Shown here: piece after piece, positions 8,088 to 16,223 of the stretch | How positions within the stretch are numbered: position 1 is the first letter of the stretch | How the letters are laid out: every line of letters begins with the position of its first letter | DNA from: Aeromonas finlandensis | Lineage (GTDB): Bacteria > Pseudomonadota > Gammaproteobacteria > Enterobacterales > Aeromonadaceae | Length of the DNA: 44,950 bases | Reading direction: 5' to 3' | Assembly (NCBI RefSeq): GCF_000764645.1 | Contig: NZ_JRGK01000259.1 | Location: forward strand, 1-44,950 | Translations under genes and position numbers: made by a program | The notes under the pieces: model-generated | Databases searched by the model: none | What the model saw: the letters and a program-made list of their open reading frames with translations, nothing else | Told to the model about the DNA's origin: nothing

Positions 8088-8714
8088 ATGATAGTCCTGC
8101 ACCACCTGAACAAATCCCGCTCCCAACGCATCATCTGGCTGCTCGAAGAGCTGGGCCAACCCTATGAGATCAAGGCGTATCAGCGCGATGCCACCACCTT
8201 TCTGGCACCGCCCGAGCTCAAGGCCATTCACCCCCTCGGCAAGTCACCGGTCATCGAGTTCGACGGCCGGGTGCTGGCGGAATCGGGCGCCATCACCGAG
8301 TACCTGATTGCCCGCCATGCCCCGGAACGGCTGGCACCGGCCACCGACAGCCCGGACTATCCCGAATATCTGCAGTGGCTCCACTTCGCCGAAAGCTCGG
8401 GCATTCTGCCGCTGCTGCTCGACATGTTCGTGCGCAAGGATGGCAGCCCGATGCGCTTCCTGCCGGACTACGCCAAGGCGGAGTGCGCCAAGGTGCTGGG
8501 CTACCTCAACGATGTGATGGCGAATCGCCACTATCTGGTGGGGGATCGCCTCTCCGGCGCCGACATCATGAACTCCTTCCTGGTGGATCTGCTGGCGCAA
8601 AGCGGCCAGCTGGCCCACTTCCCGCACCTGCAAGCCTACTGGCAGCGCCTCAATACCCATCCGGCCCGTCAGAAGGCCGTAGAGCTGGAGCACGAGCTGG
8701 ATCAGCGCCCCTGA
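8088..8714 (+). CDS. Glutathione S-transferase family protein
   Basis: A 208-residue cytoplasmic protein with the two-domain GST layout. Residues 1-80 are thioredoxin-like: MIVLHHLNKSRSQRIIWLLEEL, then the cis-proline loop HPLGKSPVIEFDG, and the glutathione-contacting ESGAITEYL. The rest is helical, with the N-capping region VGDRLSGADIMNSF typical of GST helix 6. The serine or asparagine near position 8-10 may activate glutathione. GAGG lies five bases before the ATG. Detoxification or dehalogenation substrates cannot be assigned. It is flanked by terminators on both sides and therefore monocistronic. Confidence 0.9.
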   Translation: MIVLHHLNKSRSQRIIWLLEELGQPYEIKAYQRDATTFLAPPELKAIHPLGKSPVIEFDGRVLAESGAITEYLIARHAPERLAPATDSPDYPEYLQWLHFAESSGILPLLLDMFVRKDGSPMRFLPDYAKAECAKVLGYLNDVMANRHYLVGDRLSGADIMNSFLVDLLAQSGQLAHFPHLQAYWQRLNTHPARQKAVELEHELDQRP

Positions 8715-8732
8715 TCCGAGCCGCCGCCATGC

Positions 8733-8759
8733 AAAACGCCCCGACAGTCGGGGCGTTTT
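8733..8759. terminator. Bidirectional terminator between GST and EamA transporter
   Basis: AAAACGCCCCG pairs with CGGGGCGTTTT around a 5-base loop. T-runs occur on both strands, so it can end the GST transcript and the convergent transporter transcript. Confidence 0.9.
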
Positions 8760-8781
8760 TGTTATGCGGGCAACGCGCGGT

Positions 8782-9681
8782 TTACTTGGTCACTGGCACC
8801 TTGTCCCGGCGCGACTTCCACCACCATCTCAAGCAGATCTGGGAGATGAGCATCCCCGCCAGCATCAGGGCACAACCGGCGATAGCGCGCTCCCCCAGCG
8901 TCTCTCCCAGCAGCAACACGCCACCCACGGCGGCGAAGACGGTCTCCAGACTGAGGATGATGGCGGCGTGGGCCGGATGGGCGCCCCGCTGCCCCACCAC
9001 CTGCAAGGTATAACCGACCCCGACCGACACCAGCCCGGCATAGAGCAGCGCCTGCCAACCGGCCACGGCGCCAGCCACAGTCGGGGTTTCGATGACAAAG
9101 GCGGTGGCGAGGCTGAGCAGGCCGCAGACCACGAACTGCACCCCGGCCAGCTTGATGGGGGCCACCCGGTGGGAGTAGTGATCCACCAGCAGCAGGTGCA
9201 CGGCCCAGAAGAGGGCGCCGACCACCTGCAACAGATCGCCAAAGCCGATGGTGAACTCGTCGGTGACGCTCAACACATAGAGACCGGCCAGCGCGATGAC
9301 AGCACCGATCCAGGTATTGAGCCCGCTCTTGTGGCGCAGCAGTAGCCCCAGTACCGGCACCAGAATGATGTAGAGTCCGGTGATGAAACCAGCCTTGGCG
9401 GCAGTGGTATAGAGCAGCCCCACCTGCTGCAGGGAGGCGGCACAGAACAGCACCAGCCCGGCCAGCACGCCACCGGTCAGCAGTTGGCGATGGTCGCCCG
9501 CGACGGCAACAGGTTGCCTAGATTTGAGCCACCAGAGCAGTGGCAGCAGGGAGAGGGCACCGAGCAGAAAGCGCAGGCCATTGAAGGTATAGGGCCCCAT
9601 ATGATCCATCCCGAGGCGCTGGGCGACAAAGCCCATACCCCAGATGGTGGCAGCCATCAGCAACATCAGATTTGAGCGCAT
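8782..9681 (-). CDS. DMT-superfamily transporter, EamA type
   Basis: A 299-residue inner-membrane protein with about ten hydrophobic helices arranged as two EamA repeats (drug/metabolite transporter family). The first repeat opens MRSNLMLLMAATIWGMGFVAQ, and the second includes LQVVGALFWAVHLLLVDHYSH. A short basic cytoplasmic tail (RWWWKSRRDK) closes it. Such proteins export metabolites or amino acids; the substrate is not predictable. An AAGGAAG Shine-Dalgarno lies about eight bases upstream of the ATG. The gene is convergent with GST and lies upstream of no obvious partner. Confidence 0.88.
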   Translation of the reverse strand: MRSNLMLLMAATIWGMGFVAQRLGMDHMGPYTFNGLRFLLGALSLLPLLWWLKSRQPVAVAGDHRQLLTGGVLAGLVLFCAASLQQVGLLYTTAAKAGFITGLYIILVPVLGLLLRHKSGLNTWIGAVIALAGLYVLSVTDEFTIGFGDLLQVVGALFWAVHLLLVDHYSHRVAPIKLAGVQFVVCGLLSLATAFVIETPTVAGAVAGWQALLYAGLVSVGVGYTLQVVGQRGAHPAHAAIILSLETVFAAVGGVLLLGETLGERAIAGCALMLAGMLISQICLRWWWKSRRDKVPVTK

Positions 9682-9753
9682 GGCGATTCTTCCTTAAATC
9701 GGCGCGTGACGGGTTATCCGATCCAAGATACCCGTCTCCCTACCCTCTTGTCT

Positions 9754-10194
9754 TTACAGCGATGGATGTTTTACCAACAGCGCGAAGAGGATAACCAGCA
9801 CCATATTGCCCCGCAGGATCCAGACCACCCAGAACTGCTGCTGGATGGAGACCATGGGAGCCCGCCCCTGACGCAGGGAACGGCGCCAACGATAGAAGAG
9901 CCGACTGGGGTAGTCGAGGGAGCCGACCATCAGCAAAAACAGCGCCATCTTGAGGCCGTGATCTGGATAGGAGAAGAGTCGGGACAAGGAACCGGCATGC
10001 TCGAGAGCCAGCAGACAACCGGTGGCAAAAATGCAGAAGAGCGCCAGCGCAGATACCCCGTCCACCAGCAGCAGGCGACGCACCCGCACCAGAGTCAGAC
10101 CGTGACGAAAAATCAGATATTCGACACAGAGGGCCAGGATCAGCGCCACTATGCCGCCATAATGAGCCATTGAGAGCAAAGAGTGGTTCAGCAT
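9754..10194 (-). CDS. DUF2214-like four-helix membrane protein
   Basis: A 146-residue integral membrane protein with about four hydrophobic segments: HYGGIVALILALCVEYLIF, LLVDGVSALALFCIFATGCLLAL, MALFLLMVGSLDYPS, and VVWILRGNMVLVILFALLV. The pattern resembles the DUF2214 family, related in topology to CopD-type proteins. No function is known to me. The ATG at 10194 is preferred over an in-frame TTG at 10200. It is divergent from the dCache-GGDEF gene, with an 83-base intergenic region. Confidence 0.7.
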   Translation of the reverse strand: MLNHSLLSMAHYGGIVALILALCVEYLIFRHGLTLVRVRRLLLVDGVSALALFCIFATGCLLALEHAGSLSRLFSYPDHGLKMALFLLMVGSLDYPSRLFYRWRRSLRQGRAPMVSIQQQFWVVWILRGNMVLVILFALLVKHPSL

Positions 10195-10277
10195 CGGCAA
10201 ATTCTCATTTTCTGCCTTTAGACGAGCAGAGCGGCATCATATATGCTGGTGTCACCCGAGACGAAAAGGATCTATTC

Positions 10278-11900
10278 ATGTCCCCCGGCAAGCCCAAGAA
10301 CACTTGGTCTTTAATCTCCCGCATGCGGCTGGGCCTCCTCCTGCTCTTTATCCCCGTATTGCTGCTCGGCAGCATCTACTACCTGCATATGGAACGCACC
10401 CAGCGCCATGAGCAGGAACTGCACCTGATTGCCCGCAATACCCAGTATCTGCATACTCTGATCGAACCCTATCTGGAGACGCTCAAGCGCCAGTTTACGC
10501 TCATTTATCAGCAGGTAAATTATCAGGACTTCATTGAACCGACCATCCGCAATAGTGAGCACTATCTGCAGTCATGGCGGGCCTATCACAAGGTGATGGA
10601 ACTCGACTATGTCTATGTCGGCACCGAGCATCGCAAGATGTTGATCCACCCGGCATGGCAGGCAGACGAGAAGTTCGATCCCCGGGTGCGCCCCTGGTAC
10701 AAGCTGGCCGCCAGCCACCCCGGCCAGATCGTCTTTACCGATCCCTACTACGACTACACCCTCGGCACCCTGACCATGGCCATTGCCAAGGTGATCCTGA
10801 GTCCGGAGGGCAAACGGGTCGGCGTCCTCTCGCTGGATACCCAGCTCACCCCCCTCGCCAGCTGGCTCAACAGCAAGCTCGACAGGGACGGTCAGGGTTA
10901 TCAGATGCTGATCAACCATGACGGTCTGGTACTGGCCCATCCGGACCGCGAACACGTCTTCAAGCCGCTGCCAGACGCCGGTTGGCTGGCCCGCATGCAG
11001 GGCAAACAAGGTTTCTTTCTCGATGAGGCCAGCGGCCAGATGGTGGCCTATTACCGCATCCCGGAACAACGCTGGATCCTGCTCAGCGTCGAGCCCACCG
11101 CCAACATGCAGCAGGTGATCGACAGCGTCTCCATCAACGTGCAGCTGATGATCGCGCTCGCCTGCATTCTCTATCTACTGTTGGCCCTGCTCTGGTCACG
11201 CTACTTTCGCCGCATGCTGGGGGAGATCACCCTGCTGATCCGCGCCAGCCGCTCCGGCGGCATCGCCTATAACGGCCGCCGGATGCTGGAGCTGGCCAAG
11301 GTCTATGAAGAGATGGATGCCGCCACTCAGGACTTTGCCCTGATCCGGCTGCAAGCCAACCAGGACAAGTTGACCGGCCTCTACAACCGCCGTTTCTTCG
11401 ATGAGTGCCTGCAAAAGCAGCTCAACAGCAGCGCCCCCTTCGGCGTGGTGATGTTCGATCTGGATGATTTCAAACGGGTAAACGATACCTACGGCCATCA
11501 GACGGGGGATGTGGTGCTCAAGCGGGTGAGCAAGCTTGGGATGAAACTGTTTCACGACTGGGGCTGGTTCTGCCGCTACGGCGGCGAGGAGCTGGTGCTG
11601 ATCTTTCGTCTGGAAATGAAAATGAACGAGGTCGCCTCCCTGCTGGAGACCTTCAGGCACGCTGTCGAACAGCTGGAATGGCGTGAAACCGACCTCACCA
11701 TCACCATCAGCGGCGGGGTCGCCTTTAGCCACTCCGGGCTATCGGCCAAGACGCTGGTAGAACTGGCCGACAGCGGGGTTTACCAGGCTAAACGGGAAGG
11801 GAAAAACCGTATCTGCTTCCCCCAGCGCCTGGTCAGCGATCTGATGGAAGAGGAGCTCCCTCCACACTTTGATCAGGCTCGCCAGCAGGCCCATCAGTAG
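10278..11900 (+). CDS. Membrane diguanylate cyclase with periplasmic dCache sensor
   Basis: A 540-residue sensor enzyme. A first membrane helix (residues about 16-37) is followed by a periplasmic double-Cache domain: DYVYVGTEHRKMLIHPAW, RPWYKLAASHPGQIVFTDPYYD, and a second half ending RIPEQRWILLSVEP. A second helix (about 292-312) leads to a GGDEF domain. The active site reads YGGEEL near residue 434, with the substrate motif DKLTGLYNRRFF and FDLDDFKRVNDTYGHQTGD intact. It should make cyclic di-GMP from GTP. The inhibitory RxxD site is not visible (HDWGWFCR precedes the GGEEL). The ATG at 10278 has AAAAGGA seven bases upstream; longer starts extend into non-conserved sequence. Confidence 0.9.
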   Translation: MSPGKPKNTWSLISRMRLGLLLLFIPVLLLGSIYYLHMERTQRHEQELHLIARNTQYLHTLIEPYLETLKRQFTLIYQQVNYQDFIEPTIRNSEHYLQSWRAYHKVMELDYVYVGTEHRKMLIHPAWQADEKFDPRVRPWYKLAASHPGQIVFTDPYYDYTLGTLTMAIAKVILSPEGKRVGVLSLDTQLTPLASWLNSKLDRDGQGYQMLINHDGLVLAHPDREHVFKPLPDAGWLARMQGKQGFFLDEASGQMVAYYRIPEQRWILLSVEPTANMQQVIDSVSINVQLMIALACILYLLLALLWSRYFRRMLGEITLLIRASRSGGIAYNGRRMLELAKVYEEMDAATQDFALIRLQANQDKLTGLYNRRFFDECLQKQLNSSAPFGVVMFDLDDFKRVNDTYGHQTGDVVLKRVSKLGMKLFHDWGWFCRYGGEELVLIFRLEMKMNEVASLLETFRHAVEQLEWRETDLTITISGGVAFSHSGLSAKTLVELADSGVYQAKREGKNRICFPQRLVSDLMEEELPPHFDQARQQAHQ

Positions 11901-11932
11901 AGAGTGATCGACCACAGGGACACGGAAATGAT

Positions 11933-11959
11933 GAGAGAGGCAATCGCCTCTCTCTTTTT
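11933..11959 (+). terminator. Intrinsic terminator after dCache-GGDEF gene
   Basis: GAGAGAGGC pairs with GCCTCTCTC around AATC, followed by five T residues. It lies about 33 bases after the stop. Confidence 0.85.
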
Positions 11960-12005
11960 CTTCATCTCTTTTTTTGCCGCTGTTCAGCGTGCTTGAACAC
12001 GCGAC

Positions 12006-12659
12006 TCAGCGCTGCCACTCCCACACCGGCCAGCCCAGCTCCCCGGCCTGCTGGCGCAGCGCAGGGGCCGGATTGACCGCATGGGGATGGCTCACCGCCC
12101 GCAGCATGGGCAGATCGTTGTGAGAGTCACTGTAGCCGAAACTCCCCTGCCAGAGGTTATCCCTTCCGGCAAACAGCTGGTTGATGCGGGCCACCTTGCC
12201 TTCGCGAAAGCTGAGGGTGCCGCGGGTCTGACCGGTCAGCATCCCCTCCTCCTCATCGAGCAGGATGGCGACGCAGTGATCCATCCCCAGCATCTGCGCC
12301 ATGGGGGCCACCAGATGCTCGCCGGAGGCGGAGATAAGCACCAGCTCGTCGCCCCGCTCCCTATGCCATTCGATACGCGCCAGCCCCTCCGGGTAGAGGC
12401 GCTCGCGCAGCACCTGCTCGGCAAAGTGGTGACACTGCTGGCTGAGCCACTGGCGCGACTTGCCCGCCAGCGGCTGCAGGGTGAAGGCCATGTACTGATG
12501 CATGTCCATCTTGCCCTGATGGTAGAGAGACATCATCCCCTGCTCCTCGGCGATCATGCCCGCCGGAGCCAGCTCTTCGGCCACCATGTACTCCAGCCAG
12601 AGGCTGGCGGAATCCCCGGCAATCAGGGTTTCGTCCAGATCAAACAGTGCCAGTGCCAT
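12006..12659 (-). CDS. HAD-IB family phosphatase (phosphoserine-phosphatase-like)
   Basis: A 217-residue HAD hydrolase with all four motifs: FDLDET (nucleophile and acid aspartates, residues about 6-11), ISASGEH (motif II serine), the lysine in REGKVARINQ, and GYSDSHNDLPML (motif IV). It should release phosphate from a small phosphomonoester; HAD-IB members act on phosphoserine and related compounds. AAGGAGCTCTC precedes the ATG at 12659. It starts 39 bases after the stop of the ABC ATPase on the same strand, so it is probably the last gene of the Pho-boxed transport operon. That would give the operon a second phosphatase. Substrate is inference only. Confidence 0.85.
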   Translation of the reverse strand: MALALFDLDETLIAGDSASLWLEYMVAEELAPAGMIAEEQGMMSLYHQGKMDMHQYMAFTLQPLAGKSRQWLSQQCHHFAEQVLRERLYPEGLARIEWHRERGDELVLISASGEHLVAPMAQMLGMDHCVAILLDEEEGMLTGQTRGTLSFREGKVARINQLFAGRDNLWQGSFGYSDSHNDLPMLRAVSHPHAVNPAPALRQQAGELGWPVWEWQR

Positions 12660-12698
12660 GAGAGCTCCTTGCGGTAACAACGAAAATGAAACGAGGCG

Positions 12699-13706
12699 TC
12701 ATGCTACCTCACAGAGTTGATCCCGGGCCACCGCCAGGGTCACGGCACTGCCAGTGGCCAGCAGATCGCCAGCCGAGCGGTTGAGGCAATCCACCGTCAA
12801 CAGCCCCGCCTCGCACTCCACCTGATAGCGGATGACGTTGCCGAGCAGCTGTTGCTGGCGAACGATGCCGGGCAGGCTGGGCTCGCTGCTGGTCACCCCT
12901 GCGGGCAGCAAGGTGATGGACTCCGGCCGCAGCGCCAGCTTGCCCTGAAAACGGGGGCCGAACAGCGACTTGCCCTGCTCGGCGCCGAGCAGGTTGTAGT
13001 TGCCGATAAAACCCGCCACAAACTCGCTGGCGGGACGGGTGTAGATCTGCTCCGGCGTACCGCTCTGGACGATGGCTCCCTTGTTCATCAGGAAGATCCG
13101 ATCCGACATGGTGAGCGCCTCCTCCTGATCGTGGGTCACGAAGATGGTGGTGAGTTCAAGGCGCTGCTGGATCTCGCGGATCTGCTGGCGCAGGCTGCGG
13201 CGGATGCGGGCATCCAGCGCCGAGAGCGGCTCGTCCAGCAGCAGGATCCGTGGCTGCACCACCAGCGCCCGAGCCAGTGCCACCCGCTGGCGCTGACCGC
13301 CGGAGAGCTCGCCCGGATAGCGGCGCTCGAAGCCGGTCAGCTCCACCAGCTCCAGCGCCTCTTTCACGCTGGCCGCCAGCTCCCGCCCCGGCTGGGGTTT
13401 CATCTTGAGGCCAAAGGCAACGTTGTCCCACACCGTCATGTTGGGGAACAGCGCATAACTCTGGAACACCATGCCGATGCCCCGCTTCTGGGGCGCCTGC
13501 CAGGTAATGTCCTCACCGGCCACCCGCACCTGACCGCCATCCACCGGGGTGAGCCCCGCCAGCGCCCGCAGCAGGGTGGACTTGCCACAGCCGGAGGGGC
13601 CGAGCAGGGTCACCAGCTCCCCCTTGCGGATGCCGAATTCGATCCCCTCGAACACCGGGGTCTCGCCGTAGGATTTGTGCAACTGATTGACTTCTAAATG
13701 AAACAT
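12699..13706 (-). CDS. ABC transporter ATPase, organophosphate/phosphonate-type
   Basis: A 335-residue cytoplasmic ATPase of the CUT/Fbp/Phn class. It has Walker A GPSGCGKST, a Q-loop in MVFQSYALF, signature LSGGQRQRVALARAL, Walker B RILLLDEPLSALD and switch VTHDQEEALTMSD. A C-terminal TOBE-like domain follows (FGPRFQGKLALRPESI). It powers the two permeases encoded immediately upstream. The gap to the preceding permease is six bases. The closest named family I can recall is PhnT of putative 2-aminoethylphosphonate importers, but the neighbouring hydrolase suggests organophosphates as well. Confidence 0.9.
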   Translation of the reverse strand: MFHLEVNQLHKSYGETPVFEGIEFGIRKGELVTLLGPSGCGKSTLLRALAGLTPVDGGQVRVAGEDITWQAPQKRGIGMVFQSYALFPNMTVWDNVAFGLKMKPQPGRELAASVKEALELVELTGFERRYPGELSGGQRQRVALARALVVQPRILLLDEPLSALDARIRRSLRQQIREIQQRLELTTIFVTHDQEEALTMSDRIFLMNKGAIVQSGTPEQIYTRPASEFVAGFIGNYNLLGAEQGKSLFGPRFQGKLALRPESITLLPAGVTSSEPSLPGIVRQQQLLGNVIRYQVECEAGLLTVDCLNRSAGDLLATGSAVTLAVARDQLCEVA

Positions 13707-13712
13707 CTTGGA

Positions 13713-14489
13713 TCACCGATGAAATCTGTTGGCCGCCCAGGTAAGCAGCAGGGTCAGCAGGAAGTAGCTCATCACCAGCGCACTGGTGAAGTGGCCCGAA
13801 GTGGCGCGCATGTTGTAGAGGTAGACCTGCAGGGTCTCGTAACGGGTGCCCACCAGCATGTTGGCAAACACGAACTCGCCGAGCAGGAAGGAGAGCGAGA
13901 GAAACAGCGCCGCCAGCAGCCCCTTGCGCAGACAGGGGATCACCACCAGCAGAAAGGCGCGGCGACTGCTCGCCCCCAGCAGATGGGCGGCATCCATCAG
14001 ATCCCTGAGCGGCACCCCTTGCAGGCTGTTGGCCAGCGCTCGGTACATAAAGGGAAGCACCACGGTGAACCAGGTGCCGATCAGGATCCACGGCGTGCCG
14101 ATAATGGGCAGAACGCCGTCGGCGTAGATCTGCAGCAGCCCCACCGAGGAGACCACTGGCGGCACCGCAAAGGGGAGCAGGATCAACAGGTTCATCCAGG
14201 GATCCAGCTTGGGGAAGTAGTAGGCCACCACCAGCACGGTGGGCACCAGTACCAAGGTCCCCAGCAGCAGGGTGGCGAAACAGACCAAGAGGCTGCGGCC
14301 AAACGCCGCCAGAAAGCGCGGATCGCCCCACAGCTTGAGATACCAATCGAGGGTGAAGCCGTCCGGCAGCAGGGTCGCCCCCCAGCGGGTGGAGATGGAG
14401 TAGAGAAAGGTAGCCAGCAGCGGCAGCAGCAGGGTGGCGACCAGCCCACCCAGCACCCAGCGCGGCCAGCTTGGTTGCAAATCACGCAT
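13713..14489 (-). CDS. ABC transporter permease (second permease)
   Basis: A 258-residue inner-membrane permease with about six helices and a MetI-like BPD_transp_1 core. The EAA-type loop that contacts the ATPase is ANSLQGVPLRDLMDAAHLLGASSRRAF. It resembles PhnV/PotC-class proteins. Its start lies inside the end of the other permease gene (8-base overlap), implying coupled translation in a 1:1 ratio. It pairs with the upstream permease as a heterodimer. Confidence 0.88.
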   Translation of the reverse strand: MRDLQPSWPRWVLGGLVATLLLPLLATFLYSISTRWGATLLPDGFTLDWYLKLWGDPRFLAAFGRSLLVCFATLLLGTLVLVPTVLVVAYYFPKLDPWMNLLILLPFAVPPVVSSVGLLQIYADGVLPIIGTPWILIGTWFTVVLPFMYRALANSLQGVPLRDLMDAAHLLGASSRRAFLLVVIPCLRKGLLAALFLSLSFLLGEFVFANMLVGTRYETLQVYLYNMRATSGHFTSALVMSYFLLTLLLTWAANRFHR

Positions 14490-15381
14490 GGGATTGCCCC
14501 TTGTTCACATAGCTCTTTTTCAGCAGCCACTGGTTGGCGGCCGTCACTACCCCCAACAACACCATCAGGATCACCGCCAGCGCAGCCGCCATATTGGGCT
14601 CGAGGAAGATGTCGCCGGAGACCAGACTGGCCACCCGGATGGTCACCAGATTGAAGTTACCGGTGGTGAGGGCGTAGGCGGAGGCATAGGCCCCTACCGC
14701 GTTGGCAAACAGGATGATCAGGGTGCCGAGCAGCGCAGGCGTCAGCACCGGCAGCGCCACGTGCCACACATACTGCCCCTTGCTCGCCCCCAGCAGCGCG
14801 GCCGCTTGCGGCCACTCATCCTGCAGCGCATCGAACGCCGGGTAGAGCAGCAGCAGGGCGAGCGGGATCTGGAAGTAGGTGTAGATAAGGATAAGGCCGC
14901 TGCCCGAGTAGAGGTTAAAGCCGTCGATGAGGCCCCAGGATTTCAGCAGCAGGGTCACCGCACCGTTGATGCCGAGAATGATGATGAAGGCGAACGCCAG
15001 CGGCACCCCGCTGAAGTTGCCGGTCATGGTGACGAAAGCCAGCAGCAGCCGCTTGACCCGCTCGCCGCTGTGGCGCAGCGCCGCCGCCCCCAGAGTGCCG
15101 ATGGCAAGCCCTGCCAGACTGGCGATTCCGGCGATGCGCAACGAGTTGCCGAACGATTGCAGGTAGAAGGGGGAGCTCAAAATCTCCCGGTAGTAGTCGA
15201 GGCCCCAACCATCGGGGGTCTGAAAGCTGCCCACCAGCACCCACACCATGGGGGCGAGCTGGAACAGGGTCATCAGCAGGATAAACGGCAGCAGCACCAG
15301 CGCGGGCAGCCAGTGGCGGCGCACCTTGTGCTTGGTTGCCACGGGGTGATCCGCGAGGATCTCGGTGGTTGCAGGCATCAT
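14482..15381 (-). CDS. ABC transporter permease (first permease)
   Basis: A 299-residue inner-membrane permease of the PhnU/PotB class, with six predicted helices starting at WLPALVLLPFILLMTLFQLAPMVW. The ATPase-contact loop is AFDALQDEWPQAAALLGASKGQYVW. The ATG at 15381 overlaps the stop of the upstream hydrolase (TGATG), with GAGG seven bases before it; an ATG one codon later is possible. Long upstream extension of the frame is non-coding. Its 3' end overlaps the next permease. Confidence 0.88.
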   Translation of the reverse strand: MMPATTEILADHPVATKHKVRRHWLPALVLLPFILLMTLFQLAPMVWVLVGSFQTPDGWGLDYYREILSSPFYLQSFGNSLRIAGIASLAGLAIGTLGAAALRHSGERVKRLLLAFVTMTGNFSGVPLAFAFIIILGINGAVTLLLKSWGLIDGFNLYSGSGLILIYTYFQIPLALLLLYPAFDALQDEWPQAAALLGASKGQYVWHVALPVLTPALLGTLIILFANAVGAYASAYALTTGNFNLVTIRVASLVSGDIFLEPNMAAALAVILMVLLGVVTAANQWLLKKSYVNKGQSHA

Positions 15382-16214
15382 CAGTGCACCTCGCGCATAA
15401 AGGCTGCCTTGAGCAGCGGTGGCGCTGCCGGCTTGTCGTGGGGAACCCCCAGCAGATCCGCCATCAGGGCGCAGAGCTGGGTCTGGGCGATCACCACCCC
15501 ATCCGGCCAGCGCTCGATAAAGGCATCGCCAAACAGCCAGAGCGGCACGGTGCGCTCTTCCGGCAGTGTACCGCCGTGGCTCAGATCGTTGTTCATGCCG
15601 TGATCCGAGGTGATCACCACCTGATACCCCTCCGCCAGCCACTGGGGCAGCAGATCGGCCAGCAGGCTGTCCATGCGGCGTGCCTGATTGCGGTACTGGC
15701 GGGAATCGAGGCCAAACTTGTGGCCCGCATCGTCCACCCCCATCGGGTGGATCAGCAGAAAATCGGGGTCATATTGGGTTCTGAGCCATTCCCCATCCAT
15801 CAGCAGATGACTGTCGGGGTAGTGGTCATCCCAGTAGAAGCAGCCGTGCTGGATGGGCAACTGCTCGTCGTGAGTAAAGCGATCACGGGCCGCCAGCCAG
15901 GGGCTGCGGTTATAGAGTTCGCTCACCCAGAAGTAGGCCGCCGCTGCGGTGCGTTTGCCCGCGGCGCGGGCCAGATGGAAGATGGCGTCGTGCTGGCTCA
16001 AGCGACTCACCCCGTTGTGGGTGATGCCGCTTGCCACCGGTGGCACGCCGGTCAGAATGCACTCGTAGAGGGGTCGGGAGAGAGACGGCAGGGCAGAGAT
16101 CAGGGTCGTATGCAGGCCCCGCCCCGCCTCCACCATGCCACCGAGGTAGCCCATGGTGTGGGCTACCTCGGCTGCCAGACCATCCACAAGTACCACTATC
16201 ACCTTGTGTTGCAC
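15381..16214 (-). CDS. Alkaline-phosphatase-superfamily hydrolase (phosphodiesterase/phosphonoacetate-hydrolase-like)
   Basis: A 277-residue enzyme with the two-zinc site of the nucleotide pyrophosphatase/phosphodiesterase branch. D11 is in VLVDG. The probable nucleophile is S46 in PSLSRP, where the family usually has threonine in P-x-x-T-x-P. The remaining ligands are the Asp and His of VDDAGHKFG, those of TSDHGM, and the His of LSHGG. No signal peptide is seen, so it should act in the cytoplasm on imported substrate. The start is GTG at 16214, with AAGGGA five bases before it, nine bases after the binding-protein gene. Phosphonoacetate hydrolase is one possibility, phosphodiester hydrolase another. 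A cytoplasmic hydrolase sitting inside the transporter operon suggests import first, cleavage second. Confidence 0.85.
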   Translation of the reverse strand: MQHKVIVVLVDGLAAEVAHTMGYLGGMVEAGRGLHTTLISALPSLSRPLYECILTGVPPVASGITHNGVSRLSQHDAIFHLARAAGKRTAAAAYFWVSELYNRSPWLAARDRFTHDEQLPIQHGCFYWDDHYPDSHLLMDGEWLRTQYDPDFLLIHPMGVDDAGHKFGLDSRQYRNQARRMDSLLADLLPQWLAEGYQVVITSDHGMNNDLSHGGTLPEERTVPLWLFGDAFIERWPDGVVIAQTQLCALMADLLGVPHDKPAAPPLLKAAFMREVH

Positions 16215-16223
16215 TGGATTCCC

